Source of the DNA: an uncultured Ramlibacter sp.
Lineage (GTDB): Bacteria > Pseudomonadota > Gammaproteobacteria > Burkholderiales > Burkholderiaceae_C
Reading direction: 5' to 3'
NCBI RefSeq assembly: GCF_936925435.1
Contig: NZ_CAKZHQ010000045.1
Location: 26,104-90,103, forward strand
Length of the DNA stretch: 64,000 nucleotides
Shown piece after piece: positions 8,365-20,639 of this stretch. A program made the translations under genes and the position numbers. The notes beneath the pieces are model-generated. The model was not told the DNA's origin. It was given only the letters and a program-made list of their open reading frames with translations, and made no database searches. Numbering within the stretch: position 1 is the stretch's first letter; each line of letters opens with the position of its first letter.

Positions 8365-9828
8365 TCATTGTCCCGCGGCCGGGCGCTGCGGTCGCAGCTG
8401 CCAGGCCGCCACGATCGCCAGGCAGCACAGCGCGGCGAGGAAGAAAAAGGATTCGTTGAAGGCCGCCAGCCGCGCCGGACTGGTGTCCGGGTTGGCCAGC
8501 GAGTCGCCGTGCACCGCGAGTCGCCACTCCAGCACGATGCCGCACAGGCTGACGCCGGCCGCGCCGCCGAGCATGCGCAGGAAGCTGATGGCGCTGGCGC
8601 CGAAGGGCACCAGGTCCTTGTCCAGCGAGCGCAGCGCGCCCAGGTTGAGCGAGGGCAGGATGAAGCCCAGGCCGATGCGGCCCAGCACGGCCCAGGCCAC
8701 CAGCAGGCCCAGCGACGCCGACAGCCCCACGGTCGGCATCAGCGCAAACGAAGCTGCCAGAAGCACCAGGCCGGTGGTCACCAGCACATAGGTCGGTACG
8801 CGGTTCGTCATCCGCGCCACGCCGGGGATGGTGAAAGCCAGCACCAGGCCGGCCGGCAGCAAGATGGTGCCCACGTGCGAGGCCGACAGCTTGAGGCCCA
8901 GCAGCATGTAGACCGGCAGCAGATAGGTCGAGCCGAACAGCGCCGTGCCATAGATGAAGGAGACGATGCTGCCCATGGCAAAGGTGCGGTGGCCGAACAG
9001 CTGCAGGTTCATCAGCGGTTCGCGGCCGCTGGAGAGCATGCGCTTTTGCCACCAGATGAAGGTCACCAGGGCGCCGGCCGCCGCCACTAGCAGGGCCGTG
9101 GCCTGCAGCATTGAGTCGCCGTGCAGTTCGACCAGGCCATTGAGCAGGCACAGCGTGCCACCGGCGCCCAGCAGCGCGCCGCGCCAGTCCAGCGCGGCGC
9201 CGCGCTCGGCCGCCTCACCGCCAGGCGCGCTGCTGGGCACGAACTTCAGCGCCAGCCAGATCGCAGTCAGGCAGAAGGGCACGACCATGAAGAAGATCGA
9301 GCGCCAGCCGAACAAGTCCACCAGCACGCCGCCTATGCTCGGGCCAATGGCCGGCGCCAGCACCACGCCCATGCCGAACAGGCCGCCGGCCTTGCCCTGC
9401 TCGCTGGGTTCGAAGGCCCGCATCATGATGATGGCCGGGATGGGTTGCACCGCGCCGGCCGCCAGGCCCTCGGCCACGCGCGCCGCCAGCACCAGGCTGA
9501 AGTTGTCGGCCAGGCCGCCGGCGATGCCGCCCGCCATCAGCAGCACCATGGTGCCCAGGTAGGTCTTGCGGTAGCCGAAACGCGCCAGCAGCCAGGGCGT
9601 GGTCAGCATGGCCACCGTCATCGCCACCATGAAGCCGGAGCTGACCCACTGCACTCGCTCCTGGCCCAGCACGAAATGCTGGCTCAGTCCCGGGATGGCG
9701 ACGTTGATGATGGTCGAGGACATGATGGAGGCCATGGTGCCGACCATCACCGACAGCATCAGCAGCCAGCGGTAGCGCGGGCCGTAGCGCGCGCTCAGGG
9801 CCTGCAGGCTGGAGGAGGGGTCGCTCAC
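8365..9828 (-). CDS. MFS drug-type exporter, DHA2 (14-helix) family
   Basis: A 487-residue membrane transporter. The N-terminus after the soluble lead is LLMLSVMVGTMASIMSSTIINVAIP, characteristic of EmrB/DHA2 transporters, and the LARFGYRKTYL loop matches motif A. I chose the GTG at 9828 because it overlaps the stop of the CWC gene (GTGA), giving translational coupling; upstream in-frame sequence reads as another gene's shadow. The family exports toxic compounds with protons; the substrate here is unknown and no regulator is adjacent. Confidence 0.88.
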   Translation of the reverse strand: MSDPSSSLQALSARYGPRYRWLLMLSVMVGTMASIMSSTIINVAIPGLSQHFVLGQERVQWVSSGFMVAMTVAMLTTPWLLARFGYRKTYLGTMVLLMAGGIAGGLADNFSLVLAARVAEGLAAGAVQPIPAIIMMRAFEPSEQGKAGGLFGMGVVLAPAIGPSIGGVLVDLFGWRSIFFMVVPFCLTAIWLALKFVPSSAPGGEAAERGAALDWRGALLGAGGTLCLLNGLVELHGDSMLQATALLVAAAGALVTFIWWQKRMLSSGREPLMNLQLFGHRTFAMGSIVSFIYGTALFGSTYLLPVYMLLGLKLSASHVGTILLPAGLVLAFTIPGVARMTNRVPTYVLVTTGLVLLAASFALMPTVGLSASLGLLVAWAVLGRIGLGFILPSLNLGALRSLDKDLVPFGASAISFLRMLGGAAGVSLCGIVLEWRLAVHGDSLANPDTSPARLAAFNESFFFLAALCCLAIVAAWQLRPQRPAAGQ

Positions 9829-10049
9829 GCGGCCGCCGTCCCGGCCGTGGCGCAGGCCCGGCAGATGCAGGCCAGGCCGCGCGCGGCGCTCGGGATCTGC
9901 AGCAGAACCGCACGCTGAAAATCCACCTGCATGCACCAGCAGGGCGGCTGCTCCTGACCTGTCACGCGCGCCGCCTCCATGGCGCAGCCATTGGCCTGGC
10001 CGCACAGCGGGCAATGGCGCGGGTCGGTGACCGGGGCTGGGGCAGTCAT
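9825..10049 (-). CDS. Cysteine-rich CWC-family small protein
   Basis: A 74-residue protein with cysteines arranged as CPLCGQANGC, then PPCWC, then CICRAC, the pattern of the small cysteine-rich CWC family, probably metal-binding. The function is unknown. The start has TAAACT 6 bases upstream, so it may be leaderless. The stop overlaps the GTG of the MFS gene, which makes these a two-gene unit. Confidence 0.8.
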   Translation of the reverse strand: MTAPAPVTDPRHCPLCGQANGCAMEAARVTGQEQPPCWCMQVDFQRAVLLQIPSAARGLACICRACATAGTAAA

Positions 10050-10160
10050 GCGGCCAGTTTAGCCGCGCGTCCAGCGCGCCGGGGTGGCGCGACGGTGCCG
10101 CAGGCCATCCAGGCAGAATGCGGGCGGAACAGCGCAATCCGACAACAGGAGGAGGTCCGC

Positions 10161-12056
10161 ATGGGCAACAACAGCCACCCGAACCAGTTCGCGCTGCTGC
10201 GCCAGCGCCGGTTCGCGCCGTTTTTCTGGACGCAGTTTGCCGGCGCGGCCAACGACAACCTGTTCAAGTTCGCCTTCACCGTGATGGTGACCTACCAGCT
10301 GCAGGTGGCCTGGCTGCCGCCGGCGCTGGCCGGCCTGGTGATCGGCGCGCTGTTCATCCTGCCCTTTCTGCTGTTTTCGGCGACCAGCGGCCAGCTCACG
10401 GACAAGCACGACAAGACGGCGGTGATCCGCTTCGTCAAGAACCTGGAGATCGCCATCATGCTGTTCGCGGCGGCGGGCTTCTGGCTGGACAACGTGGCCG
10501 TGCTGCTGGCCTGCACCTTTCTGATGGGCCTGCACTCCACCCTGTTCGGGCCGGTGAAATTCGCCTACCTGCCGCAGGTGCTGGACGAGCGCGAGCTCAC
10601 GGGCGGCAACGGCATGGTGGAAATGGGCACCTTCGTGGCCATCCTGCTGGGCAGCGTGGCCGGCGGCCTGATCGTGGCCATCCCCGAGGTCGGCCGCCGG
10701 GACGTGGGAATCGCCTGCGTGCTGCTGGCGCTGCTCGGACGGGTGGCCGCGCAGGCCATTCCGCCGGCACCGGCCACCGACCCGGGCCTGAAGATCAACT
10801 GGAACCCCTTCACCGAGACCTGGCGCAACCTCAAGCTGGCGCACGGCAACCTGGTGGTGTTCCGCTCGCTGCTGGGCATCAGCTGGATGTGGTTCTTCGG
10901 CTCGGTCTTCCTCAGCCAGTTCCCCAGCTTCGCCAAGGAGGTGCTGCACGGCGACGAACATGTTGCTTCCCTGCTGCTGGTGGTGTTTTCCGTCGGCATC
11001 GGCACGGGTTCGTTGCTGTGCGAGGTGCTGTCGCGCCGCCACGTGGAGATCGGCCTGGTGCCGTTGGGCGCGATCGGCATGAGCGTGTTCGCGATCGATC
11101 TGTGCTTTGCCTCGCGCGGCCTGGCCTTGCCGGCGGACGCGGCCTTCAGCCTGGCGCAGTTTCTGGCGGTGCCGGCCCACTGGCGGGTGATGGCCGACCT
11201 GGCCCTGCTCAGCCTGTTCGCCGGCCTGTACAGCGTGCCCATGTACGCGCTGATCCAGCTGCGCGCCCAGCCCACGCACCGGGCCCGCATCATCGCCGCC
11301 AACAACATCCTCAACGCCTTGTTCATGATCGCCAGCGCGGTCATCGCCGGCGCGCTGCTGCACGCCGGCCTGAGCATCGCGCAGATTTTCCTGCTGGTCG
11401 GCCTGGCCAATGCGCTGGTGGCCGTCTACATCTTCGCCCTGGTGCCCGAATACCTGCTGCGTTTCGTGGCCTGGGTGCTGTCGCGCCTGGTCTACCGCTT
11501 CAAGGTGCAGGGCGACGAGCACATCCCGGTGGCGGGTGCGGCCATCCTGGTGTGCAACCACGTGAGCTTTGTCGATGCCGTTCTGCTGATGGCGGCCAGC
11601 CCGCGGCCCATCTGTTTTGTCATGGACCACCGCATTTTCCGCACGCCGGTGCTGGGCTGGTTCTTTCGCCTGGCCAAGGCCATCCCGATCGCGCCGCAAA
11701 AGGAGGATCCTGCCGTGTACGAGGCGGCCATCCAGCGCGCCGCCCAGGTGCTGCGGGACGGCGACCTGCTGGCGATCTTTCCGGAGGGCTCGATCACGCG
11801 CGACGGGCAGCTGCAGGAGTTCAAGGGCGGCATCATGAAGATCCTGGAGCACCAGGGCGCGCCCGTCGTGCCCATGGCCCTGACCAACCTGTGGGGCTCA
11901 TTCTTCAGCCGGATCGAGAAGGGCGGCGCCATGGTGCGGCCGTTTCGCCGAGGCCTGTTCAACCGGGTCGGTCTGAACGTCGGCGAGCCCCTGAGCGCGC
12001 AGGACGTGCAGCCGCAGGGCCTGCATTCGCAGGTGGCGCGGCTGCTGGCAGCCTGA
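10161..12056 (+). CDS. MFS lysophospholipid-transporter-like / PlsC acyltransferase fusion
   Basis: A 631-residue protein. Residues about 1-420 are an MFS transporter resembling LplT (FFWTQFAGAANDNLFKFAF at the N-terminus). Residues about 445-630 are a PlsC-type acyltransferase with the HxxxxD box as NHVSFVD near 466 and FPEGSIT near 540. It probably flips lysophospholipid inward and re-acylates it. E. coli splits this between LplT and Aas; here the Aas acyl-ACP synthetase domain is missing. The ATG follows a textbook AGGAGG ribosome-binding site. It converges on tgt with a gap of only 4 bases. Confidence 0.88.
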   Translation: MGNNSHPNQFALLRQRRFAPFFWTQFAGAANDNLFKFAFTVMVTYQLQVAWLPPALAGLVIGALFILPFLLFSATSGQLTDKHDKTAVIRFVKNLEIAIMLFAAAGFWLDNVAVLLACTFLMGLHSTLFGPVKFAYLPQVLDERELTGGNGMVEMGTFVAILLGSVAGGLIVAIPEVGRRDVGIACVLLALLGRVAAQAIPPAPATDPGLKINWNPFTETWRNLKLAHGNLVVFRSLLGISWMWFFGSVFLSQFPSFAKEVLHGDEHVASLLLVVFSVGIGTGSLLCEVLSRRHVEIGLVPLGAIGMSVFAIDLCFASRGLALPADAAFSLAQFLAVPAHWRVMADLALLSLFAGLYSVPMYALIQLRAQPTHRARIIAANNILNALFMIASAVIAGALLHAGLSIAQIFLLVGLANALVAVYIFALVPEYLLRFVAWVLSRLVYRFKVQGDEHIPVAGAAILVCNHVSFVDAVLLMAASPRPICFVMDHRIFRTPVLGWFFRLAKAIPIAPQKEDPAVYEAAIQRAAQVLRDGDLLAIFPEGSITRDGQLQEFKGGIMKILEHQGAPVVPMALTNLWGSFFSRIEKGGAMVRPFRRGLFNRVGLNVGEPLSAQDVQPQGLHSQVARLLAA

Positions 12057-12060
12057 TGCC

Positions 12061-14275
<2,215 letters not shown>

Positions 14276-14334
14276 GCTTGAGGGCTGGACGAGCCCGTTC
14301 CAAGTGGAAAAGAAAGAGCGGGCAGAATTGTCCC

Positions 14335-16410
14335 ATGCCCGTTGCCAAGGAGATGTCCGCCCCGCAGAAAGCCTTGCTCAAGATGGGCCTGGCGCGCGAC
14401 ATCGACCTGGCCCTGCACCTGCCGCTGCGCTACGAGGACGAGACCCGCATCGTGCAACTGCGCGATGCGCGCGAGGGCGAGACGGTGCAGATCGAGGCCA
14501 TGGTCACCCACAGCGAGATCGCTTTCCGGCCGCGCCGCCAGCTGCTGGTGACGGTCGACGATGGCAGCGACACCTGCCAGCTGCGCTTCCTGAACTTCTA
14601 TCCCTCGCAGCAAAAGGCGCTGGCGGTGGGCGCGCGCCTGCGCATCCGCGGTGAGCTCAAGGGCGGCTTCCTGGGCTGGCAGATGGTCCATCCCACCTGC
14701 CGCAGCGCCAGCGGCGAGCTGCCTGGCGCGCTGACGCCGGTCTATCCAACCGTGGCGAGCCTGCCCCAGGCTTACCTGCGCAAGGCGGTGTTGGGTGGCT
14801 TGGGGCGGGCCGACCTCTCGGATAGCTTTCCGGCCGATGTTCCCTATTCAATCGGCCGTGAGCCCCCGTGGAATCTGCCAAAGGCGCTATCATTTTTGCA
14901 TCAACCCGCGCCTGACGTGTCACTCGCCGCGCTGGAAGACCGCAGCCACCCGGCCTGGCAGCGCCTGAAGGCCGAGGAGTTGCTGGCGCAGCAGCTGTCG
15001 CAGCTGCAAAGCAAGCGCGAGCGTGCCATGCTGCGCGCCCCGGCCCTGTTGGCCGAGCAGGGCGGCCTGCAGGAGCAACTGCTGGCGGCCCTGCCTTTCC
15101 AGCTCACGCCGGCGCAGCGGCGCGTCTGCGAGGAGATCGCGCGCGACCTGGGGCGCGAGGTGCCCATGCACCGCCTGCTGCAAGGCGACGTGGGCTCGGG
15201 CAAGACCGTGGTGGCTGCGCTGGCCGCAGCGGTGTCCATCGATGCCGGCTGGCAGTGCGCCCTGATGGCGCCCACCGAGATCCTGGCGGAACAGCATTTC
15301 CGCAAGCTCATTGGCTGGCTGGAGCCGCTGCTGGCGCCGCGCGGCCTGCGCGTGGCTTGGCTGACCGGCAGCCAGAAGAAAAAGGAGCGGACGCAGATGC
15401 TGGAGCTGGTCGCCAGTGGCGAGGCCGCCCTGGTGGTGGGCACCCATGCCGTGATCCAGGAGCAGGTGCGGTTCAAGGCCCTGGCCCTGGCCGTGATCGA
15501 CGAGCAGCACCGTTTCGGTGTCGCCCAGCGGCTGGCGCTGCGTTCCAAGATGCAGCCGGTGGCCGGTGCGCAGCGCGAGCCCCACCTTCTCATGATGTCG
15601 GCCACGCCCATCCCGCGCACCCTGGCCATGAGCTACTACGCCGACCTCGATGTCTCGACCCTCGACGAACTGCCGCCGGGCCGCACGCCGGTGGTGACCA
15701 AGCTGGTGGCCGACAGCCGGCGCGACGAGGTGACCGAGCGCATCCGCGCCCAGCTGGCGCAAGGCCGCCAGGTCTATTGGGTCTGCCCGCTGATCGAGGA
15801 GAGCGAGGCGCTGGACCTGACCAATGCCACGGCCACCCATGAGGCCTTGAGCGCCGCCTTGCCCGGCGTCATGGTGGGCCTGCTGCACTCGCGCATGCCG
15901 GTGGCGGAAAAGAAGACGGTGATGGCGCTGTTCAACGGTGGCCAGATGGGCGTGCTGGTGTCCACCACCGTGATCGAAGTCGGCGTCGACGTGCCCAACG
16001 CCTCGCTGATGGTGATCGAGCACGCCGAGCGCTTCGGCCTGTCGCAGCTGCACCAGCTGCGCGGCCGCGTCGGCCGGGGCGCAGCGGCCTCGGCCTGCGT
16101 GCTGCTGTACGCCGCCGGCGACAACGGCCGCCTGGGCGAGACGGCGCGTGCGCGCCTGAAGGCCATGGCGGAAACCGCCGACGGCTTCGAGATCGCCCGG
16201 CGCGACCTGGACATCCGCGGTCCCGGCGAGTTCCTGGGCGCGCGCCAGTCGGGCGCCCCCCTGCTGCGCTTTGCCGACCTGGCCACCGACGGCCATCTGC
16301 TGGAATGGGCGCGCGCGCTGGCGCCTGCCATGCTCGACGAGCACCCCGAATTGGCCCGCAAGCACACGGCACGCTGGTTGGGAGGAAAATCCGAGTTCCT
16401 GAAAGCCTAG
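14335..16410 (+). CDS. recG: ATP-dependent DNA helicase RecG
   Basis: A 691-residue branch-migration helicase for stalled forks and Holliday junctions (E. coli RecG has 693). An N-terminal OB/wedge domain precedes Walker A GDVGSGKT near 287 and the DEQH box near 389; [11 protein letters not shown] is the late helicase motif. The start at 14335 has CAGAAT 6 bases upstream and no ribosome-binding site. Residues about 172-189 are encoded by a copy of the 55-bp dispersed repeat and use AT-richer codons than the surroundings. oxyR follows after 4 bases. Confidence 0.97.
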   Translation: MPVAKEMSAPQKALLKMGLARDIDLALHLPLRYEDETRIVQLRDAREGETVQIEAMVTHSEIAFRPRRQLLVTVDDGSDTCQLRFLNFYPSQQKALAVGARLRIRGELKGGFLGWQMVHPTCRSASGELPGALTPVYPTVASLPQAYLRKAVLGGLGRADLSDSFPADVPYSIGREPPWNLPKALSFLHQPAPDVSLAALEDRSHPAWQRLKAEELLAQQLSQLQSKRERAMLRAPALLAEQGGLQEQLLAALPFQLTPAQRRVCEEIARDLGREVPMHRLLQGDVGSGKTVVAALAAAVSIDAGWQCALMAPTEILAEQHFRKLIGWLEPLLAPRGLRVAWLTGSQKKKERTQMLELVASGEAALVVGTHAVIQEQVRFKALALAVIDEQHRFGVAQRLALRSKMQPVAGAQREPHLLMMSATPIPRTLAMSYYADLDVSTLDELPPGRTPVVTKLVADSRRDEVTERIRAQLAQGRQVYWVCPLIEESEALDLTNATATHEALSAALPGVMVGLLHSRMPVAEKKTVMALFNGGQMGVLVSTTVIEVGVDVPNASLMVIEHAERFGLSQLHQLRGRVGRGAAASACVLLYAAGDNGRLGETARARLKAMAETADGFEIARRDLDIRGPGEFLGARQSGAPLLRFADLATDGHLLEWARALAPAMLDEHPELARKHTARWLGGKSEFLKA
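14848..14902 (+). repeat. 55-bp dispersed repeat, copy D, inside recG
   Basis: Aligns without gaps to copy B (33 of 55 identical by hand count). It retains GGCC at columns 7-10, GAGCCCCCGT in the middle and GCTATCATTTTT near the end. The terminal hairpin is decayed here. It is read in phase 0 of recG and encodes LPKALSFLH, a stretch that also resembles E. coli RecG, so the match may be co-opted or partly coincidental. Confidence 0.5.
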
Positions 16411-16414
16411 AGCC

Positions 16415-17368
16415 ATGACCCTGACCGAACTCAAATACATCGTCGCCGTCGCGCGCGAGAAGCATTTCGGCAAGGCGGCCGAGGCCTGCTACGTCTCGCA
16501 GCCCACGCTGTCGGTGGCGATCAAGAAGCTGGAAGAGGAACTGGAGGTCAAGCTGTTCGAGCGCAGCGCCAACGAGGTGACGGTCACTCCGCTGGGCGAG
16601 GACATCGTGCGCCAGGCCCAGAGCGTGCTGGAGCAGGCGGCCAGCATCAAGGAGATCGCCAAGCGCGGCAAGGACCCGCTGGCCGGACCGCTCAAGCTGG
16701 GCGTGATCTACACCATCGGTCCCTACCTGCTGCCCGACCTGGTGCGCCAGGCGATCGACCGCAACCCGCAGATGCCGCTGATGCTGCAGGAGAACTTCAC
16801 CGTGCGCCTGCTGGAGATGCTGCGCACCGGCGAGATCGACTGCGCCATCATGGCCGAGCCCTTTCCCGACACCGGCCTGGCGATGGCGCCGCTGTACGAC
16901 GAGCCCTTCCTGGCGGCCGTGCCGGCCAGCCATGCTTTCGCGGCGCGCAAGACCATCACCTCGCAGGAGCTCAAGAGCGAGACCATGCTGCTGCTGGGCA
17001 CGGGCCACTGCTTTCGCGACCACGTGCTCGAGGTCTGCCCCGAGTTCGCGCGCTTTTCCAGCAACGCCGAGGGCATCCGCAAGAGCTTCGAGGGCTCATC
17101 GCTGGAGACCATCAAACACATGGTGGCCGCCGGCATGGGCGTGACCCTGGTGCCGCGGCTGTCGGTGCCCAAGGGCGCGATGGACGCCAAGCCCAAGCGC
17201 CGCAGCGACGACGAGGCCTATGTGCGCTATGTGCCCTTCGACGGCGACCCGCCGACCCGCCGCGTGGTGCTGGCCTGGCGCCGCAGCTTCACCCGCTATG
17301 AGGCCATTGCGGCCCTGCGCAACTCGATCTACGCCTGCGAGCTGCCCGGCGTGATCCGCCTGTCCTGA
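16415..17368 (+). CDS. oxyR: Hydrogen-peroxide-sensing LysR regulator OxyR
   Basis: A 317-residue LysR-type transcription factor with an N-terminal winged helix (KAAEACYVSQPTLSVAIKKL). The redox cysteines of the GHCFRDHVLEVC motif fall exactly at residues 199 and 208, as in E. coli OxyR. Oxidation to a disulfide switches it to activate peroxide defence genes. It begins 4 bases after recG and is probably co-transcribed with it. The DyP-type peroxidase at 17945 is a plausible local target, although I do not see a convincing OxyR operator. Confidence 0.95.
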   Translation: MTLTELKYIVAVAREKHFGKAAEACYVSQPTLSVAIKKLEEELEVKLFERSANEVTVTPLGEDIVRQAQSVLEQAASIKEIAKRGKDPLAGPLKLGVIYTIGPYLLPDLVRQAIDRNPQMPLMLQENFTVRLLEMLRTGEIDCAIMAEPFPDTGLAMAPLYDEPFLAAVPASHAFAARKTITSQELKSETMLLLGTGHCFRDHVLEVCPEFARFSSNAEGIRKSFEGSSLETIKHMVAAGMGVTLVPRLSVPKGAMDAKPKRRSDDEAYVRYVPFDGDPPTRRVVLAWRRSFTRYEAIAALRNSIYACELPGVIRLS

Positions 17369-17457
17369 GGCGGTCTTTACCGTAGCCTTGCGTTACGCCG
17401 TCAACCCGCGGCGCAGGCCGCGCGCTAACATGGTTTGACACTCCCCTGGAGACCGCC

Positions 17458-17934
17458 ATGCCACGCACCGTCCCCCGCCTTGCCGCTTCGTTGCTGTTCC
17501 TGCTGTCCGCAGCCGCGTCGGTCCAGCCGGCGGCTGCCCAGGGTTTCTGGGACCGGCTGTTGGGCCGCAACCCCCAGACGGCGCCCGGCGGCGTCGTCAT
17601 CCTGCCGGGGGGCGTGGTCAACACCGGCGCCTACATCCTGGACCGCCGCGACAACCTGCCGCTGGGGCGCAATAACGTCGTGGTTTTTGTCGGCAGCGGC
17701 TGCCCGCTGTGCCTGGGCGCGGTGGAGGATGTGCGCGCAGGGGCCGTTGCCGGCATGGAGGTGATGGACGTTTCAGCCGGCGGTATGGCGCGCGACGCCT
17801 TCAACATGCTGGGCTTGCCCGCCGTGCCGGCAACGGTCGCGGGCAGCCAGATGCTGGTCGGGCGTGATCCCCTCCAGCTGCACGGCGTGCTGGGCCGCGC
17901 CGGTCTGTGGGCGCCCAAGTCCAACGGCCCTTAA
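17458..17934 (+). CDS. Exported thioredoxin-fold-like protein with CPLC motif, function unknown
   Basis: A 158-residue protein with a signal peptide (LAASLLFLLSAAASVQPAAAQ). It then shows a strand VVVFVGSGCPLC and a later LGLPAVPATV resembling the cis-Pro region of thioredoxin folds. A CPLC dithiol suggests a periplasmic redox role. It lies between oxyR and a haem peroxidase, so an oxidative-stress link is reasonable but inferred. Its stop codon overlaps the -10-like element of the next gene. Confidence 0.6.
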   Translation: MPRTVPRLAASLLFLLSAAASVQPAAAQGFWDRLLGRNPQTAPGGVVILPGGVVNTGAYILDRRDNLPLGRNNVVVFVGSGCPLCLGAVEDVRAGAVAGMEVMDVSAGGMARDAFNMLGLPAVPATVAGSQMLVGRDPLQLHGVLGRAGLWAPKSNGP

Positions 17935-17944
17935 CATCGGGGGC

Positions 17945-18853
17945 ATGTCTCTCGCCCAACCCGGAATCCTGGAGTCCGTGCCCGCCGTGGCACGCTATGT
18001 CCTGTTTGCCCTGAATGACCAGGCCGGCGGTGTCCCCGCCATCAGGGAGGCGCTGTGCCGGCTCTCGCCGCTGGCCAACGGCAGCGACGTCGTCGTCGGC
18101 CTCGGGCCCTCGCTGGTGGCGGCCCTGGGCGCCAGCGTCCCCGGTCTGCACGAGTTTCCCGCGCTGTCCGGCCACGGCGTCAAGGTGCCGTCCACCCCGG
18201 GCGTGCTGTGGTGCTGGGTGCGTGGTGATGACCTGGGCGACCTGCTGCACCTGACGCGCAAGGTGCAAAAGGCGCTGGCGCCGGCTTTTGGCGTGCGCCA
18301 CGTGGTCGACGCTTTCCGCCATGCGCTGAGCGACAGCGGCCATGGCAAGGACCTGACCGGCTACGAGGACGGCACCGAGAACCCCAGCGGCGAAGCCGCA
18401 GAGGAAGCCGCTCTGGCCCACGGCCAGGGCGAGGGCATCGACGGCTCCAGCTATGTCGCCGTCCAGCAGTGGCTGCACGACCTGGACGCCTTCGACGCCC
18501 TGGCCAGCGAGGACCAGGACAACCACTTCGGACGGCGCCGCAGCGACAACTTCGAGCTGGAGGATTCGCCCACCTCGTCGCACGTCAAGCGCACGGCGCA
18601 GGAGAGCTTCGATCCCGAGGCCTTCCTGCTGCGCCGCTCCATGCCCTGGATGATGAGCATGCAGGCCGGCCTGATGTTCGTGGCCTTCGGCAAGTCCTTC
18701 TACGCCTTCGAGGCGCAGATCAAGCGCATGGCCGGCCAGGAAGACGGCATCACCGATGCCATGTTCGCGATCTCCAAGCCCGTGACCGGCGCCTACTTCT
18801 GGTGCCCGCCGATGCGGGACGGCAAGCTCGACCTGCGCCAGATCGGCGTCTGA
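17945..18853 (+). CDS. DyP-type haem peroxidase, YfeX-like
   Basis: A 302-residue enzyme. It contains the DyP signature GYEDGTENP, with the catalytic aspartate near residue 142, and a downstream [10 protein letters not shown] segment holding the probable proximal haem histidine. No Tat or Sec signal is visible, so it is cytoplasmic like YfeX. It would use peroxide to oxidise porphyrinogens, dyes or other donors. The start was chosen at 17945, where TAACAT stands 7 bases upstream (leaderless pattern). ubiA follows after 5 bases. Confidence 0.9.
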   Translation: MSLAQPGILESVPAVARYVLFALNDQAGGVPAIREALCRLSPLANGSDVVVGLGPSLVAALGASVPGLHEFPALSGHGVKVPSTPGVLWCWVRGDDLGDLLHLTRKVQKALAPAFGVRHVVDAFRHALSDSGHGKDLTGYEDGTENPSGEAAEEAALAHGQGEGIDGSSYVAVQQWLHDLDAFDALASEDQDNHFGRRRSDNFELEDSPTSSHVKRTAQESFDPEAFLLRRSMPWMMSMQAGLMFVAFGKSFYAFEAQIKRMAGQEDGITDAMFAISKPVTGAYFWCPPMRDGKLDLRQIGV

Positions 18854-18858
18854 GGGCG

Positions 18859-19716
18859 ATGCGCGCAAGGCTTGCGCTCTACCTGGACCTCGTCCGCTGG
18901 AACCGGCCGGCCGGCTGGTTGCTGTTGCTGTGGCCCACGCTCAGCGCCTTGTGGATCGCCACCCACGGCTTTCCGGGCTGGAAGCTGATCGCGGTCTTCA
19001 CCCTGGGCACCATCCTCATGCGCAGCGCCGGCTGCTGCGTCAACGACGTGGCCGACCGCGACTTCGACCGCCACGTCAAGCGCACGGCGAACCGGCCTGT
19101 GACCAGCGGCGCGGTGTCGGTGAAAGAAGCCTTGCTGCTGGGCGCCGTGCTGGCCCTGCTGGCCTTCGCGCTGGTGCTGACCACCAACAGCGTGACCATC
19201 ATTTGGTCGTTCGCCGCCCTGGCCATCGCCCTGGCCTATCCCTATGCCAAGCGCTTCGTCTCCATGCCGCAGGCGGTGCTGGGCGTGGCCTTCAGCTTCG
19301 GCATCCCCATGGCCTTTGCCGCCGTGCAGTCGCGCGTGCCGCCGCTGGCCTGGCTGCTGCTGCTGGGCAACCTGTTCTGGGTGCTGGCCTACGACACCGA
19401 GTACGCCATGGTGGACCGCGACGACGACCTGCGCATTGGCATGAAGACCTCGGCCATCACGCTGGGCCGGGCCGATCTGGCCGTGGTCATGCTCAGTTAT
19501 GCCATTTACCTGGCGATCTGGGCTCTGGCCCCTGGCGATCTTCGCTCCTCAGCCCTCTTTTTGATAGCAATCGGCCTGGCTGCGGCGCAGGCCCTGTGGC
19601 ACTACACACTGATCCGCGGGCGCAGCCGCGAAGGCTGCTTCCAGGCCTTCCGCCTGAACCACTGGCTGGGGTTCACCGTGTTCGCCGGCGTGGTGGCCGG
19701 CTACACGCAACTTTAG
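18859..19716 (+). CDS. ubiA: 4-hydroxybenzoate polyprenyltransferase
   Basis: A 285-residue integral membrane prenyltransferase that attaches the polyprenyl tail to 4-hydroxybenzoate in ubiquinone synthesis. Both aspartate-rich motifs are present: [19 protein letters not shown] and [16 protein letters not shown]. It starts 5 bases after the peroxidase gene. Its stop overlaps the stop of the convergent proC. A short AT-richer stretch near 19540-19575 departs from the usual family sequence before the conserved C-terminal FRLNHWLGF. Confidence 0.95.
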   Translation: MRARLALYLDLVRWNRPAGWLLLLWPTLSALWIATHGFPGWKLIAVFTLGTILMRSAGCCVNDVADRDFDRHVKRTANRPVTSGAVSVKEALLLGAVLALLAFALVLTTNSVTIIWSFAALAIALAYPYAKRFVSMPQAVLGVAFSFGIPMAFAAVQSRVPPLAWLLLLGNLFWVLAYDTEYAMVDRDDDLRIGMKTSAITLGRADLAVVMLSYAIYLAIWALAPGDLRSSALFLIAIGLAAAQALWHYTLIRGRSREGCFQAFRLNHWLGFTVFAGVVAGYTQL

Positions 19717-20570
19717 GTTCCGAACTCGTCGCCCAGTTCCTTGGCGCGCTGTTGCGCCGCATGCACAGCCTTGACGAAGGCCTGCTGCACGCCGTCGGCC
19801 TCCAGCGAGGTGATGGCCGCATAGGTGGTGCCGCCCTTGGAGGTGACGCGCTGGCGCATCTCCTGCAGCGGGTCGTCCGACGCGGCGGCCAGGGCGGTGG
19901 CGCCGGCGAAAGTGGCCACGGCCAGCTGGCGTGCCTGGTCCGGCGTCAGGCCCATCTCGACGCCGCCTTGCACCATGGCCTCCAGGAAGTAGAAGACATA
20001 GGCCGGGCCCGAGCCGGACAGCGCGGTCACCGCGTCGAGCTGGCGCTCCTGGTCGAACCACAGGCGCTGGCCGGTGGACGACAGCAGGACATCGACGTGG
20101 CTGCGGTCGGCCTCGGAGACGCCGGCGCCGGCGTACAGGCCGGTCATGCCCGCGCCGACCAGGGCCGGCGTGTTGGGCATGCCGCGCACCACGCGTTGCG
20201 TGCCCAGCCAGCCGCTGATGCTGTCGCTGCGGATGCCGGCGGCCACGCTCAGGTGCAGGGCCGAACCGGTGAAGGGCGCCACGGTCTGGGCGGCTTCGCG
20301 AAAGCTCTGCGGCTTGACCGCCCAGACCACCGTGTGGCAGGCGCGAAGGTCCTCGCCGGCGGCCGCCTTGGCCGTCACGCCCAGCTTGCTTTGCAATTGC
20401 GCACGGGCGGCGTCGAAGGGCTCGACCACGTGGATGCGCTCCAGCGGCATGCCTTGGGCGGCCAGGCCGCCGATGATGGCGCTGGCCATGTTGCCGCCGC
20501 CGATGAAGGCGACCGGCGGCAGATCGGCCGCGGCCCGGCTGGAAGTAGCGGATGTCCGTAGAGTGTTCAT
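19713..20570 (-). CDS. proC: Pyrroline-5-carboxylate reductase
   Basis: A 285-residue NAD(P)H enzyme for the last step of proline synthesis. The Rossmann start [17 protein letters not shown], the VKPQ segment, [13 protein letters not shown] and the C-terminal [10 protein letters not shown] with VTSKGGTT are diagnostic. GACAAT lies 6 bases before the ATG, the leaderless pattern. It converges with ubiA with overlapping stop codons. Confidence 0.97.
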   Translation of the reverse strand: MNTLRTSATSSRAAADLPPVAFIGGGNMASAIIGGLAAQGMPLERIHVVEPFDAARAQLQSKLGVTAKAAAGEDLRACHTVVWAVKPQSFREAAQTVAPFTGSALHLSVAAGIRSDSISGWLGTQRVVRGMPNTPALVGAGMTGLYAGAGVSEADRSHVDVLLSSTGQRLWFDQERQLDAVTALSGSGPAYVFYFLEAMVQGGVEMGLTPDQARQLAVATFAGATALAAASDDPLQEMRQRVTSKGGTTYAAITSLEADGVQQAFVKAVHAAQQRAKELGDEFGT

Positions 20571-20639
20571 GCTGCCATTGTCCCCGAGGCGCCGGCAATC
20601 GGACCGACAATAGGCAGGGCAGCATTCCACACTGATTTG

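Noticed and set aside
8365..10137. Longer start for the MFS exporter
   Set aside because: The added N-terminal residues are the out-of-frame shadow of the CWC gene; the GTG at 9828 gives coupling and a normal membrane-protein start.
19530..19580. Possible further copy of the 55-bp repeat in ubiA
   Set aside because: It has GCTCCTC, TTTTTGATAGC and GGCC, but the spacing and order do not fit the 55-column alignment.
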